Positions 46,319 to 56,233 of a DNA stretch of 64,000 bases are shown here, piece by piece. Within the stretch, counting starts at the first letter, position 1, and each line of letters starts with the position of its first letter. Below the pieces are notes generated by a model. It was not told the origin of the DNA. It did not search any database and saw nothing but the letters and a program-made list of their open reading frames with translations. Source of the DNA: Denitratisoma sp. DHT3 (GTDB taxonomy: Bacteria > Pseudomonadota > Gammaproteobacteria > Burkholderiales > Rhodocyclaceae); assembly GCF_007833355.1 (NCBI RefSeq), contig NZ_CP020914.1, positions 2,590,047-2,654,046 of the forward strand, given 5' to 3'. The position numbers were made by a program, and so were the translations under genes.

Positions 46319-48072
46319 TCCGCTTCCTCTTCCCCATCCTGCTCTCCTTGCTGCTCGCCCCCGCCCTGCGGGCCGCCGAGCCCCTGCCGCCCGAGCAGGC
46401 GTTCCGGTTCTCCGCCGTCGCCGTGGACGCCCGGACCATCGAGGCGCGCTGGCTGATCGCCGACGGCTACTACCTCTACCGCGACCGTTTCAAGTTCAGC
46501 CTGGAGCCCGCCGATGCCAGGCTGGGCACGCCCCAATTGCCCGCCGGCGAAATGAAGGACGATCCCGGCTTCGGCCGCGTGGAGGTCTATCACCGCCAGG
46601 TGGTGGCGCGCCTGCCGGTAGAGGGTGCCGCGGCCAACGTCGTCCTCAAGGCCGTGTCGCAGGGCTGCGCCGACATGGGCATCTGCTATCCACCGCAGAA
46701 CCACGAGGCCCGCCTCGATCTGGGCAACGCCGGCCAGGCATCCGCCAGCGCCATTCCCACTGCCGCCCCGCTCAACGAGACCTCCCGCATCGCCCGGCTG
46801 CTCAGCCACGGCAGCTTCTGGCTGGTGCTCTCCAGCTTCTTCGGCTTCGGCCTGCTGCTCGCCTTCACGCCCTGCGTGCTGCCGATGGTGCCGATCCTCT
46901 CCGGCATCATCGTCAATCACGGCCACGCGGTGACCCACGGCCGCGCCTTCGTCCTCTCCCTGGCCTACGTGCTGGGCATGGCCCTGACCTACGCCGCGGC
47001 CGGCGTGGCGGCCGGCCACACCGGCACGCTGCTCTCGTCCGCGTTGCAGAACGCCTGGGTGCTGGGCGGTTTCGCGCTGGTATTCGTGGCGTTGGCGCTG
47101 TCGATGTTCGGCTTCTACGAACTGCAACTGCCCTCCGCCCTGCAAAGCCGCCTGTCCGTCACCGCCAACCGGCGCGGCGGCTCGCTCCCCGCGCTGTTCG
47201 CGATGGGCGCCCTCTCGGCGCTGATCATCGGCCCCTGCGTGGCCGCTCCGCTGGCCGGCGCCCTGCTCTACATCGCCAAGACCGGCAACGCCGCGCTGGG
47301 CGGCGCGGCCCTGTTCGCCATGGCGCTGGGCATGGGCGCGCCGCTCTTGGCCGTGGGCCTGTTCTCCCGTTCCCTGCTGCCCAGGACCGGCCCCTGGATG
47401 GATTCGGTGAAGAAATTCTTCGGCGTGGTGCTGCTGGCCACCGCGCTGTGGCTGGTCGCGCCGGTGCTGCCGGCCTGGCTGGCGATGCTGGGCTGGGCCG
47501 CGCTGCTGATCGTGCCCGCCATCTACCTCCACACCCTCGACCCGCTGCCGCCCCAGGCCAAGGGCTGGACGCGTTTCTGGAAGGGGGTCGGCGTGCTGCT
47601 GCTGCTGGCCGGCAGCTCGATGGTGATCGGCGTCCTCGGCGGCGCCCGCGATCCGTTGCAGCCGCTGGGTTTTCTCCAGCGTTCCGGCAGCGCCAACGCC
47701 GCCACCATGGAAGTCCCGCATTTCACGCCGGTGCGGAACGTGCGCGAACTCGACGCCGCGCTCAAAGCGGCCGACCGTCCCATGCTGGTCGACTTCTATG
47801 CCGACTGGTGCGTGAGCTGCAAGGAAATGGAACGCAACACCTTCAGCGACCCGGCCGTGCGCGCCCGCCTCGACCGGATGCTGCTGCTGCGCGCCGACGT
47901 CACCGCCAACAGCGACGAGGACAAGGCGCTGCTGGCCCGCTTCGGCTTCTTCGGTCCGCCCGGCATCGCCTTCTTCCCCAATCCCGAACAGGAGCGCGAA
48001 GACCTGCGGGTCACCGGCTACCAGGGGCCCGAGGAATTCTTGAAGACGCTGGAAGCGGTGTTCAAGGGCTGA
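46312..48072 (+). CDS. dsbD: thiol:disulfide interchange protein DsbD
   Basis: Encodes 586 residues. Signal peptide 1-21; periplasmic alpha domain with Cys119/Cys125 (CADMGIC); eight-helix membrane domain with TPCVLPMVP and GPCVAAPLAG cysteines; C-terminal thioredoxin domain with CVSC near 500-503. It carries electrons from cytoplasmic thioredoxin to DsbC/DsbG and cytochrome c maturation proteins. All three cysteine pairs are intact. Confidence 0.95.
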   Translation: MLIRFLFPILLSLLLAPALRAAEPLPPEQAFRFSAVAVDARTIEARWLIADGYYLYRDRFKFSLEPADARLGTPQLPAGEMKDDPGFGRVEVYHRQVVARLPVEGAAANVVLKAVSQGCADMGICYPPQNHEARLDLGNAGQASASAIPTAAPLNETSRIARLLSHGSFWLVLSSFFGFGLLLAFTPCVLPMVPILSGIIVNHGHAVTHGRAFVLSLAYVLGMALTYAAAGVAAGHTGTLLSSALQNAWVLGGFALVFVALALSMFGFYELQLPSALQSRLSVTANRRGGSLPALFAMGALSALIIGPCVAAPLAGALLYIAKTGNAALGGAALFAMALGMGAPLLAVGLFSRSLLPRTGPWMDSVKKFFGVVLLATALWLVAPVLPAWLAMLGWAALLIVPAIYLHTLDPLPPQAKGWTRFWKGVGVLLLLAGSSMVIGVLGGARDPLQPLGFLQRSGSANAATMEVPHFTPVRNVRELDAALKAADRPMLVDFYADWCVSCKEMERNTFSDPAVRARLDRMLLLRADVTANSDEDKALLARFGFFGPPGIAFFPNPEQEREDLRVTGYQGPEEFLKTLEAVFKG

Positions 48073-49771
48073 AGCGCCCCCGGTGCCGCGCCAGGTGGCG
48101 CGGCGTCCAGGCCTGGGGCGTCTTGTGCACGAACTGGTGGCGGGCGTAGTGGTAGCTCGGGTCGAAACCGTAGAAGTTGCGCCGCATTTCCGCCAGTTCC
48201 TCGGCCCGCCACTGCGTCAGGGGTTTGACCGCCTCGTCGGCGGCGCGACGGGCGGCCTTGGCGGCAAGCTGCGCCGCCAGGTCGGGCGCGGCGGCCAGGG
48301 CGGCAGCCTGGCGCCGCACCTCTTCCCCGAACTGCGCGTGATCGGCCGCCAGGCAGGTGTCGTAGAAACCCAGCGCCACCGCGTCGCGCGCCGATAGCGG
48401 CAGGCGCTGCCGCATCAGGCGGCGAGCACCCTCTGCGCCCACCCGCGGCGGCAGCAGGTAAGTCCAGAACTCCGAGCCGTAGAGGTTGCCCATGTTCTTG
48501 TAATGGGGGTTCAGCATCACGCCCTGCCGCAGCCACACCCGGTCGGCGCAGCGGGCCAGGAAGCAGCCGCCGGCGCCGGCGTTGCCGGCCAGGGCGGCGA
48601 CGGTGAGATGGCTCTCGCAGCGCAGGATGGCTTCGGCCAGATCGTTCATGGCGTTGATGTTGGCCCAGGATTCGTCGGCGGGGCTGTCGCTCTCGCTGGC
48701 CGCCTCGATCAGGTTGAGGTGGATGCCGTTGGACCAGAACTCCTCGCCGCCGGCCAGCACGATCACCCGCGTCGGACGGGTGGCGGTCCAGCGGAAGGCC
48801 GCTTCCAGGCGGCGGCACTGATCCGTACCCATGGCGCCGTTATAGAACTCGAAATGCAGGATGCCGACGCCGGCCGCCTCCTCGTAGCGGATGTCCTGCC
48901 AGGTGGCGTGATCGGCGGTCCACCAGCCGGGCAGCGGCGCCTCGGGCAGGGCGGCGGCCTCGGCGGCGAAGGCGACGGTGGCAGGCAGCTTGATGCCGCT
49001 TCCCGCATCGCCGTCCCGCCGGACGTGGCCGATCCACAGCGCGCCGTCGCGGGTGGCGCGGCACAGCGCCGTCTCGCGCCGCGCCAGCAGGGCGCCCGGC
49101 GCCCCCCGCAACCGATCCTCGGGCCAGGCGTCAAACAGCCGGCAAGGGACGCCGAACAGCGTGTCGGCGAGGCCGGGGAAACCGTCGGCGGCATGGATCC
49201 GGGCCAGGATCGTCGCGCTGTCGTCCCGTTCCCAATCCACGGCCCGGTCCGCCTGAGTCATCAGGGGCCGCGCGCGGCCCCGACAGGCGGGCGGCGGCGG
49301 ACGCGCGCCGCCCGCCAGGCGCTCCAGGGCCGCCAGCACCGCGATGCAGGCGGCCTCGGTGACTTCGCGCCGATAGAGGCTGGACTTCCTCGCCAGCCGC
49401 ATGGGGAATTCGGCATGGGCCCAGATCGGGCCGGCATCCATCTCCGCTTCGGCCTGGAGCACGGTGACGCCCCACTGGCCCCACTGCGCCGCGCCCTCCT
49501 GAATCGCCCAGTCCAGCGCCGAGGGGCCACGGTCGCCGGGAATGCCCGGATGCACCACCAGGCAGGGCAGCCGCGACCAGACGGATTGCGGAATCGCGCG
49601 CTTGAGGAAGGGCGCGACGATCGCGTCGGGACGGAACAGTTCCACCGCTTCCTCGGCCACCGAATCGGCGATGTCCAGTTCCAGCGAAAGCGCGTGGCCG
49701 CGGGCGCAGAGTTCGTCCCAGAGGCGCTGGGTGAGGCTGTTGAAGCTGTGGGCGAGGAACAGGATGCGCAT
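48062..49771 (-). CDS. hypX: HypX/HoxX hydrogenase maturation protein
   Basis: Encodes 569 residues in two halves. The N-terminal formyltransferase-like part has HPGIPGDRGPSALDWAI near 73-89 and PIWAHAEFPM. The C-terminal crotonase-like part has GILHFEFYNGAMGTDQCRRLE near 298 and AALAGNAGAGGCFLARCADR near 402. In Aquifex/Ralstonia HypX converts formyl-THF-derived formyl-CoA to CO, supplying the CO ligand of [NiFe] hydrogenase under aerobic conditions. It starts 8 bases after the hypD stop with no obvious Shine-Dalgarno, so translation is likely coupled. The 3' end overlaps the dsbD 3' end by 11 bases. Confidence 0.92.
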   Translation of the reverse strand: MRILFLAHSFNSLTQRLWDELCARGHALSLELDIADSVAEEAVELFRPDAIVAPFLKRAIPQSVWSRLPCLVVHPGIPGDRGPSALDWAIQEGAAQWGQWGVTVLQAEAEMDAGPIWAHAEFPMRLARKSSLYRREVTEAACIAVLAALERLAGGARPPPPACRGRARPLMTQADRAVDWERDDSATILARIHAADGFPGLADTLFGVPCRLFDAWPEDRLRGAPGALLARRETALCRATRDGALWIGHVRRDGDAGSGIKLPATVAFAAEAAALPEAPLPGWWTADHATWQDIRYEEAAGVGILHFEFYNGAMGTDQCRRLEAAFRWTATRPTRVIVLAGGEEFWSNGIHLNLIEAASESDSPADESWANINAMNDLAEAILRCESHLTVAALAGNAGAGGCFLARCADRVWLRQGVMLNPHYKNMGNLYGSEFWTYLLPPRVGAEGARRLMRQRLPLSARDAVALGFYDTCLAADHAQFGEEVRRQAAALAAAPDLAAQLAAKAARRAADEAVKPLTQWRAEELAEMRRNFYGFDPSYHYARHQFVHKTPQAWTPRHLARHRGRFSP

Positions 49772-49779
49772 TCAGTCAG

Positions 49780-50964
49780 TCAACCAATAGCGCCCCTCTC
49801 TCCTTGCGGGAGAGGGGCCGGGGACGGCGATGACGAGAGCGTTTCATCGCGGAAGCGGCCGTAGCTGTAATGCGCCGCGCAGGCGCCTTCGGAACTGACC
49901 ATGCAGGATCCCACCGGATTTTCCGGGGTGCACACGGTGCCGAACAGCTTGCAGTCGCGCGGCGTCCTGACGCCGCGCAGGATGGCGCCGCATTCGCAGG
50001 CCTTGTGGTCCGGCACCGGCCGGTAGGCGAGGCCGAAGCGCCGCTCGGCGTCGAACTCGGCGTATTCCCGGCGCAGGCGCAGCGCCGAATAGGGCACCTC
50101 GCCCAGGCCGCGCCAGTCGAAGCCGCGGCGCAGCTCGAACACCTCGGCCACCAGGGCCTGGGCCTTGCGGTTGCCCTCGCGGGTCACGGCGCGGGAAAAC
50201 TCGTTCTCCACCTCGGCGCGGCCCTGATTGACCTGGCGCAGCAGCATCAGGATCGCCTGCATCACGTCCAGCGGCTCGAAGCCGGCGATCACCACCGGCT
50301 TGCGATACTCCTCGGCGAAGTGCTCGTAGGGCCGGCTGCCGATCACCATGCTGACGTGGGCCGGGCCGATGAAGCCGTCGAGCGGCACGCTGCCGTAGCG
50401 CCGCACCTCGGGCGACTGGAGGATGTGGGTGATCGCCGAAGGGGTCAGCACGTGGTTGCACAGCACGCTGAAATTCGCCAGGCCCTCGTCGCGCGCCTGG
50501 CGCAGGGCCAGCGCGGTGGGCGGCGTGGTGGTCTCGAAGCCGATGGCGAGGAACACCACCTGCCGCCGCGGCTGGGCGCGGGCGATGGCCAGCGCGTCGG
50601 TGGTCGCATACACCATGCGCACGTCGCCGCCCCGTGCGCGCGCCTTCAGCAGCGACAGCCCGCCGGAGGCCGGCACCCGCAGGGTATCGCCGTAGCTGCA
50701 GAGGATCACGTCACGCGCGAGCGCCAGCTCGATCGCCATGTCGATGCGGCCGATGGGCAGCACGCAGACCGGGCAGCCGGGGCCGTGGATCATCCGCACG
50801 TTGTCCGGCAGCAGGTCGGTGACGCCGTAGCGGGACAGCGCATGGGTGTGGCCGCCGCAGAATTCCATGAACCGATAGGTCCGCCCGGCCTCCACCTCGG
50901 CGGCGATGGCCGCGGCCAAGCCCCGGGCCAGTTCGCCGTCGCGGAATTCGTCGATGTATTTCAT
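49780..50964 (-). CDS. hypD: hydrogenase maturation factor HypD, with a repeat-derived C-terminal tail
   Basis: Encodes 394 residues. FMEFCGGHTHALSRYG, MIHGPGCPVCVLPIGRID and the C-terminal Fe-S cysteines (CECGAILRG, CKLFGTVC, GSCMVSSEGACAAHY) are complete. With HypC it assembles Fe(CN)2CO. Homologues end soon after the last Cys segment; here ~20 further residues follow, of which SPSPAPLPQGERG is encoded by a hairpin repeat (49790-49829). Only hypX accompanies it: hypA, B, C, E, F and hydrogenase structural genes are not in the window. The start is divergent from rsmB with a 42-base gap. Confidence 0.95.
   Translation of the reverse strand: MKYIDEFRDGELARGLAAAIAAEVEAGRTYRFMEFCGGHTHALSRYGVTDLLPDNVRMIHGPGCPVCVLPIGRIDMAIELALARDVILCSYGDTLRVPASGGLSLLKARARGGDVRMVYATTDALAIARAQPRRQVVFLAIGFETTTPPTALALRQARDEGLANFSVLCNHVLTPSAITHILQSPEVRRYGSVPLDGFIGPAHVSMVIGSRPYEHFAEEYRKPVVIAGFEPLDVMQAILMLLRQVNQGRAEVENEFSRAVTREGNRKAQALVAEVFELRRGFDWRGLGEVPYSALRLRREYAEFDAERRFGLAYRPVPDHKACECGAILRGVRTPRDCKLFGTVCTPENPVGSCMVSSEGACAAHYSYGRFRDETLSSSPSPAPLPQGERGAIG
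49790..49829 (+). repeat. M5-type hairpin repeat inside the 3' end of hypD
   Basis: CCCCTCTCTCC pairs with GGGAGAGGGG around a TTGC loop, followed by CCGGGGACGG. It is in frame on the minus strand and encodes the last residues of HypD. Confidence 0.7.
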
Positions 50965-51006
50965 CGCCGGGATTATCCCCCGCCGGGCGTCTCGTAGAAT
51001 CCCCTC

Positions 51007-52311
51007 ATGGCCGCATCTCCATCCTCCCGCCCATCCCACGCCCTGCCCACCGACTCCCTCGCCGCCGCGCTGCTGCAGGCGGCGGGGGCGATTGCCGCGG
51101 TGATCGCGGGGCGCAATCTCGACCAGGCGCTGGCCGGCACCCCGCCCGCCCAGCGTCCCGCCGCGCAGGATCTGGCCTACGGCGCGTTGCGGCGCTACGG
51201 CCACGGCGACTTCCTGCTCGCGCGCCTGCTCGCCAGGCCCTCGCAGGAGCCCGAAGTACGCGCACTGCTGCTGGCGGCGCTGTATCGCCTCGAAGCGCGC
51301 CCCGAGGACGCGCACACCACGGTCGATCAGGCCGTGTCCGCCGCCGCGCAACTGGCCAAGGGCCGCTGCAAGGGCCTGGTCAACGCGGTGCTGCGCAATT
51401 TCCTGCGGCGCCGGGAAGAGCTGCTCCAGGCCGCGATGAACAACGCGGAAGCGCGCTGGCGGCATCCGCACTGGTGGATCGCCGCGCTGCGGGCGGCCCA
51501 TCCCCGCGACTGGCAGGCGGTGCTGACGGCCGGCAACGGCCATCCGCCGATGACTCTGCGCGTCAATCGCCGGCGCACCGACGGCGCGGCCTACCTGGCG
51601 CGGCTGCGCGATGCCGGGATCGAGGCGCGCGCGCTGGACGAGCGGGCGCTGTTGCTGGCGCGGCCGCAGCCGGTGGATCGGCTGCCGGGATTTTTCGACG
51701 GCGAGGTCTCGGTGCAGGACTGGGGCGCCCAGCGCGCGGCGCCGCTGCTCGAAGCGGCGGCGGGGATGCGGGTGCTCGACGCCTGCGCCGCGCCGGGCGG
51801 CAAGACCGCCCATCTGCTGGAACTGGCGGACCTGGATCTGCTGGCGCTGGACGCCGCGTCGGAACGAGCACGCCGCATCGACGACAATCTGGCGCGGCTG
51901 GGGCTGGCGGCGCGGGTCGAGGCCGCCGACTGCCGGGCCGTGGATCAATGGTGGGACGGACGGCCGTTCGAGCGCATCCTGGCCGACGTGCCCTGCTCGG
52001 CCTCGGGGGTGGCGCGGCGCCATCCGGACATCAAGTGGCTGCGGCGCCGGGCCGACGTGGCCGGGTTCGCCGCCACCCAGGCGCAGATTCTGGATGCCCT
52101 GTGGCGGGTGCTGGCCCCCGGTGGCAGAATGCTGTATTGCACCTGTTCCGTGTTCGAGGAGGAAAACGGAGCGCAGATGCGAGCCTTCGCCGCGCGCCAT
52201 GCCGATGCGCGACGGCTGCCCACCGCCGGAACCGAGCCAGAACTACAACTATTGCCCACCGCCGAACATGACGGCTTTTATTACGCGCTGCTCTCCAAGG
52301 CCGCCGCCTGA
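51007..52311 (+). CDS. rsmB: 16S rRNA (cytosine(967)-C5)-methyltransferase RsmB
   Basis: Encodes 434 residues: an N-terminal NusB-like RNA-binding domain (~15-150) and a C-terminal SAM methyltransferase domain with DACAAPGGKTAHLLEL near 258 and the catalytic Cys in DVPCSASGVARRHPDIKW near 329, plus YCTCSVFEEENG. First gene of rsmB-DUF4390-ntrY-ntrX, a conserved betaproteobacterial order. Confidence 0.95.
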   Translation: MAASPSSRPSHALPTDSLAAALLQAAGAIAAVIAGRNLDQALAGTPPAQRPAAQDLAYGALRRYGHGDFLLARLLARPSQEPEVRALLLAALYRLEARPEDAHTTVDQAVSAAAQLAKGRCKGLVNAVLRNFLRRREELLQAAMNNAEARWRHPHWWIAALRAAHPRDWQAVLTAGNGHPPMTLRVNRRRTDGAAYLARLRDAGIEARALDERALLLARPQPVDRLPGFFDGEVSVQDWGAQRAAPLLEAAAGMRVLDACAAPGGKTAHLLELADLDLLALDAASERARRIDDNLARLGLAARVEAADCRAVDQWWDGRPFERILADVPCSASGVARRHPDIKWLRRRADVAGFAATQAQILDALWRVLAPGGRMLYCTCSVFEEENGAQMRAFAARHADARRLPTAGTEPELQLLPTAEHDGFYYALLSKAAA

Positions 52312-52897
52312 GCGCCCTGAGCGTGATTGGCTCGCGACCGGCCTGCGCATCTGCCTGGCGCTGGCGCTGTGCCTGTATCTGGCCCTGGCCAGGGCCGGCA
52401 GCATCGAGCCGATGAAGGCCGCGCTCTTGCCGACGGACGAAGGCTATGCGCTGTCGGCGGAATTCGCCATCGACCTGGGGCCGCGCATCGAGGAAGCGCT
52501 CAGCCACGGCATCGCCCTGTACTTCAACCTCGAACTGGAACTGAACCGGCCGCGCAAATACTGGCTGGACGAGCACATCGGCGGCCATTCCCTGACCTAC
52601 CGGCTCTCCTACAATCCGTTGATGCGGCAGTACCGCCTGTCGACCGGCCCGCTGCAGCAGACCAACTTTCCCACCCTGGAACAGGCCCTGCGCGCGCTCG
52701 GCCGCATCGCGGCGCTGCCGGTGCTGGAAAAGGGCCGCCTCAAGACCGGGGAAACCTATCAGGCCAGCCTGCGCCTGGCGCTGGACCGCAGCCTGTTGCC
52801 CAAGCCCTTTCAACTCGACGCCCTGGCCAGCCGCGACTGGCAGGTGGATGCCAAGGTCCTGCACTGGCAGTTCCAGGCGGCGGAGGCCGGCAAATGA
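52268..52897 (+). CDS. DUF4390 exported protein
   Basis: Encodes 209 residues. After a basic N-terminal segment a signal anchor (LRICLALALCLYLALARAGS, ~27-46) leads into a domain with LSAEFAIDLGPRIEEALSHG, LNRPRKYWLDEHIGG and LSYNPLMRQYRLSTG, which matches DUF4390, a family almost always encoded between rsmB and ntrY in betaproteobacteria. Function is unknown. The only ATG before the signal, 52268, overlaps rsmB by 44 bases. Confidence 0.87.
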   Translation: MTAFITRCSPRPPPERPERDWLATGLRICLALALCLYLALARAGSIEPMKAALLPTDEGYALSAEFAIDLGPRIEEALSHGIALYFNLELELNRPRKYWLDEHIGGHSLTYRLSYNPLMRQYRLSTGPLQQTNFPTLEQALRALGRIAALPVLEKGRLKTGETYQASLRLALDRSLLPKPFQLDALASRDWQVDAKVLHWQFQAAEAGK

Positions 52898-54981
52898 GAG
52901 TGCTGGCCATCGTGGCGACGGCGGCGGCGGCGATCCTGCTGTTCCTGCTCAGCGCCGCCAGCGCCAATACCGACCTGTTCGCCCGCCATTACCCCCTGTT
53001 GCTGGGCATCAACGGCGCGGTGGCGCTGGCGCTGCTGGTGCTGGTCGGAGTGCAGTTGCGCCAGCTGTGGCGCGAATTGAAGAGCGGCGTCTTCGGCTCC
53101 CGGCTCAAGTCCCGGCTGCTGGGCATGCTGGCGCTGATGGCGGTGCTGCCGGGGGTGCTGGTGTATGGGGTGTCGATGCAGTTCGCCGTCACCAGTATCG
53201 AATCCTGGTTCGACGTGCGGGTGGACAGCGCCCTCGACGGCGGTCTCAACCTGGCCCGCGCGGTGCTCGACACCCAGCAGGCGGAGTTGCTGCAACGGGG
53301 CCGCACCATGGCCCTGGATCTGGGCGAGCACCCGACCAACCAGCGTCTCAACCGGCTGCGGGAGCAGGCGGGGGTGGGCTCCGCCACGCTGATCGGCACC
53401 AACGGCCAGGTGCTGCTGAGCAGTTCCGGCGACATCGGCAGCCTGATACCGCCCCTGCCCTCGCTCTCGCAGTTGCGCCAGGCCCGCGGCAGCCAGGGAC
53501 AATCCTGGCTGGAAGGCGATGCCGAGAACGGCTTCATCCTCTACGCCCTGGCACCGGTGCTGGGCAACGACTTCGGCGAGGAGCCGATGCTGCAACTGAC
53601 CCAGAAGGTGTCGCGGAACATCACCCGCAGCGCGGCGAGCGTCGAGGCCGCCTACCGGGATTACCAGAGCCTGCAACTGGGGCGCGGCGGCCTCAAACGC
53701 ATCTATACCCTGACCCTGACCCTGACCCTGCTGCTGGGACTGTTCGCCGCCGTGGCGCTGGCCTTTTTCCTGGCCCGGCGCCTGGCCGAGCCGCTGGCGA
53801 TCCTGGCCGAAGGCACCCAGGCGGTGGCCGCCGGCGACTTCACGCCGCGGGCCACGCTGACCACGCGGGACGAACTGGGGGTGCTGACCCAGTCCTTCAG
53901 CCGCATGACCCAGCAGCTCGACGAAGCACGGCAAGACACCGAGCGCCACCGCCGCGAACTGGAATCCGCGCGCACCTACCTGGAAAGCGTGCTGGCCAAC
54001 CTTTCCGCCGGCGTGCTGGCCTTCGACGCGAAATTCCGCCTGCGCGCCGCCAATCGCGGGGCGATCAACATCCTGGGCGACAACCTGGCCAAGTTCGAAG
54101 AACTGCCGCTGGACCAATGGCCCCGCCAGCAGGTGTTCGCCAAGGCCGTGCAGGCGGGTTTCGAGCAGGGCGCCACCGAGTGGCAGCAACAGCTGGAACT
54201 CGAAAGCGCCCAGGGCGTTCCGCAAACCCTGCTGATGCGGGGCTCCACCCTGCCCATCCGCGGCGGCTACGTGGTGGTGTTCGACGACATCAGCCAGCTC
54301 ATCTCCGCCCAGCGCTCCGCGGCCTGGGGCGAGGTGGCGCGCCGCCTGGCGCATGAAATCAAGAATCCGCTGACGCCGATCCAGCTCTCCGCCGAGCGCC
54401 TGCAGCGCAAGCTGGCGGACAAGCTGGAGAACGGCGAGCGGGAGATGCTCGACCGCGCCACCCGCACCATCGTCAACCAGGTGGAGGCGATGAAGAACAT
54501 GGTCAATGATTTCCGCGACTACGCCCGGCTGCCGCCGCCGGTGCTGGCGGCGGTGGACCTGAATGCGCTGATCGAGGACATGCTGCCGCTCTACGAGGCC
54601 GGCCGGATGCGCATCGCGACCCGGCTGACGGCCGACCTGCCACCGGTGCTGGCGGACGCCAACCAGTTGCGGCAGGTGATCCACAATCTGCTGGCCAACG
54701 CCCAGGACGCCCTGACCGAGGTCGAAAAACCCCAGGCCACGCTGGTCACCGGCGTCGAGGCCGGTCGCGTGCTGCTCGGCGTCAGCGACAACGGGCCGGG
54801 CTTTCCGCCGCAGACCCTGGCGCGCGCCTTCGAACCCTATGTGACCAGCAAGGCCAAGGGCACCGGCCTGGGCCTGGCGATCGTGAAAAAGATCGTGGAC
54901 GAACACCACGGCGAGATTCGGCTGCAAAACCCGGAAGGCGGCGGCGCGGAAGTGACGCTCAAACTGCCCCTGGCGGCGTGA
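52894..54981 (+). CDS. ntrY: nitrogen-regulation-type sensor histidine kinase NtrY
   Basis: Encodes 695 residues. Two N-terminal membrane helices (~2-55), a third near 72-95, a periplasmic domain, and another helix near 272-293 followed by HAMP. A PAS domain (~365-460) precedes the HisKA box with phospho-His in RRLAHEIKNPLTPIQLSAERL near 486, and the ATPase domain (NLLANAQDALTEVEK, SDNGPGFPP, GTGLGLAIVKKIV). It phosphorylates NtrX, encoded 15 bases downstream. Starts by overlap with the DUF4390 stop. Confidence 0.94.
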   Translation: MRVLAIVATAAAAILLFLLSAASANTDLFARHYPLLLGINGAVALALLVLVGVQLRQLWRELKSGVFGSRLKSRLLGMLALMAVLPGVLVYGVSMQFAVTSIESWFDVRVDSALDGGLNLARAVLDTQQAELLQRGRTMALDLGEHPTNQRLNRLREQAGVGSATLIGTNGQVLLSSSGDIGSLIPPLPSLSQLRQARGSQGQSWLEGDAENGFILYALAPVLGNDFGEEPMLQLTQKVSRNITRSAASVEAAYRDYQSLQLGRGGLKRIYTLTLTLTLLLGLFAAVALAFFLARRLAEPLAILAEGTQAVAAGDFTPRATLTTRDELGVLTQSFSRMTQQLDEARQDTERHRRELESARTYLESVLANLSAGVLAFDAKFRLRAANRGAINILGDNLAKFEELPLDQWPRQQVFAKAVQAGFEQGATEWQQQLELESAQGVPQTLLMRGSTLPIRGGYVVVFDDISQLISAQRSAAWGEVARRLAHEIKNPLTPIQLSAERLQRKLADKLENGEREMLDRATRTIVNQVEAMKNMVNDFRDYARLPPPVLAAVDLNALIEDMLPLYEAGRMRIATRLTADLPPVLADANQLRQVIHNLLANAQDALTEVEKPQATLVTGVEAGRVLLGVSDNGPGFPPQTLARAFEPYVTSKAKGTGLGLAIVKKIVDEHHGEIRLQNPEGGGAEVTLKLPLAA

Positions 54982-54996
54982 AGGAGGTAAGGAGTC

Positions 54997-56232
54997 ATGG
55001 CGAAAATACTCGTGGTAGATGACGAAGTCGGCATCCGGGAACTGCTCTCGGAAATCCTGCGCGACGAGGGGCACGACGTGCTGCTGGCGGAAAACGCGGC
55101 GGCGGCGCGGACGTATCGCGATCGGGAGCGGCCCGATCTGGTGCTGCTGGACATCTGGATGCCGGACACCGACGGCGTCACGCTGCTCAAGGAGTGGGCC
55201 GCCGGCGGTCATTTGACGATGCCGGTGGTGATGATGTCGGGCCATGCCACGATCGACACCGCCGTGGAGGCCACCCGCATCGGCGCGCTGGACTTCCTGG
55301 AAAAGCCGATCGGCATGCAGAAGCTGCTGGCCTCGGTCAGCACGGCCCTGGATCATCGGCAGCGACCGGCGGCCCACAGCCTGTCGCTGGCGGCCTTTCC
55401 CCGTTCCACCGTGTTGCGGGACCTGAGGAAACGCATCGATCAACTGGCGGCCGGCAGCCCGGCTTTGCTGCTGCGCTCGGCGCCCGGCGGTTTTGTCGAA
55501 TTGGCCGCGCGGACCCTGCAAAACACCCATCGTCCCTGGATCGACCTGGGCCACGACAGCAATGCGCTCAGCCAGGACGATCTGGAGAGCGCGGCGGGGG
55601 GCGTGCTCTACGTGGAGGAACTGGCGCGCCTGACCCGCCTGCAGCAGAAGAATCTGCTGTTCGCCGCCGAGCGCCTGGAAAAGTACAACCTGAAACTGGT
55701 GGCGGGCACCGAGGCGGATGCCATCACCCTGGCCGCGCACGGCTGGGACGAACAGCTGCTGGCAAGAACCTTCCCGGGACGCCTGAGTCTGCCGCTGCTG
55801 GCGGAGATCAAGGACGACCTGCCGGATCTGGCCGCGCATCTGCTGGCGCAACTGGTCGAAAACGAGGAAGTCCCGACGCGCCGCTTTTCCGCCGCGGCAC
55901 TCAACCAGTTGCGCCTGCATCACTGGACCGGGGGTTACGCCGAATTCCGGGCGACGATCAAATCCCTGGCCCTGGCGGCCCTGCGCGACGAAGTGGAGGC
56001 GGAGGACGTCACCGACCTGCTGGGCCACGACACGGCCACCGTCAAAGTCAAGGACGGTTTTTTCGCGGAGTTGATGAAACTGCCCCTGCGTGAAGCGCGG
56101 GAGATCTTCGAGCGCCGCTACTTCGAGCACCATCTGGCCACCGACGGCTCCAACATGACGCGCCTGGCCGAAAAGACCGGACTGGAACGCACCCATCTGT
56201 ATCGCAAGCTGAAGGATCTGGGGTTGAGGTGA
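54997..56232 (+). CDS. ntrX: NtrX-type response regulator with a degenerate AAA+ domain
   Basis: Encodes 411 residues. The receiver domain (1-~120) has the phospho-Asp in [13 protein letters not shown] and the switch Lys in DFLEKPIG. The central region has the length of an AAA+ module but lacks Walker A, GAFTGA and a proper Walker B; recognisable traces include [21 protein letters not shown] and [20 protein letters not shown]. The Fis-type DNA-binding domain is intact ([20 protein letters not shown]). It therefore cannot be a classical sigma-54 activator and probably regulates by DNA binding alone. Partner of NtrY. Confidence 0.88.
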   Translation: MAKILVVDDEVGIRELLSEILRDEGHDVLLAENAAAARTYRDRERPDLVLLDIWMPDTDGVTLLKEWAAGGHLTMPVVMMSGHATIDTAVEATRIGALDFLEKPIGMQKLLASVSTALDHRQRPAAHSLSLAAFPRSTVLRDLRKRIDQLAAGSPALLLRSAPGGFVELAARTLQNTHRPWIDLGHDSNALSQDDLESAAGGVLYVEELARLTRLQQKNLLFAAERLEKYNLKLVAGTEADAITLAAHGWDEQLLARTFPGRLSLPLLAEIKDDLPDLAAHLLAQLVENEEVPTRRFSAAALNQLRLHHWTGGYAEFRATIKSLALAALRDEVEAEDVTDLLGHDTATVKVKDGFFAELMKLPLREAREIFERRYFEHHLATDGSNMTRLAEKTGLERTHLYRKLKDLGLR

Positions 56233-56233
56233 T

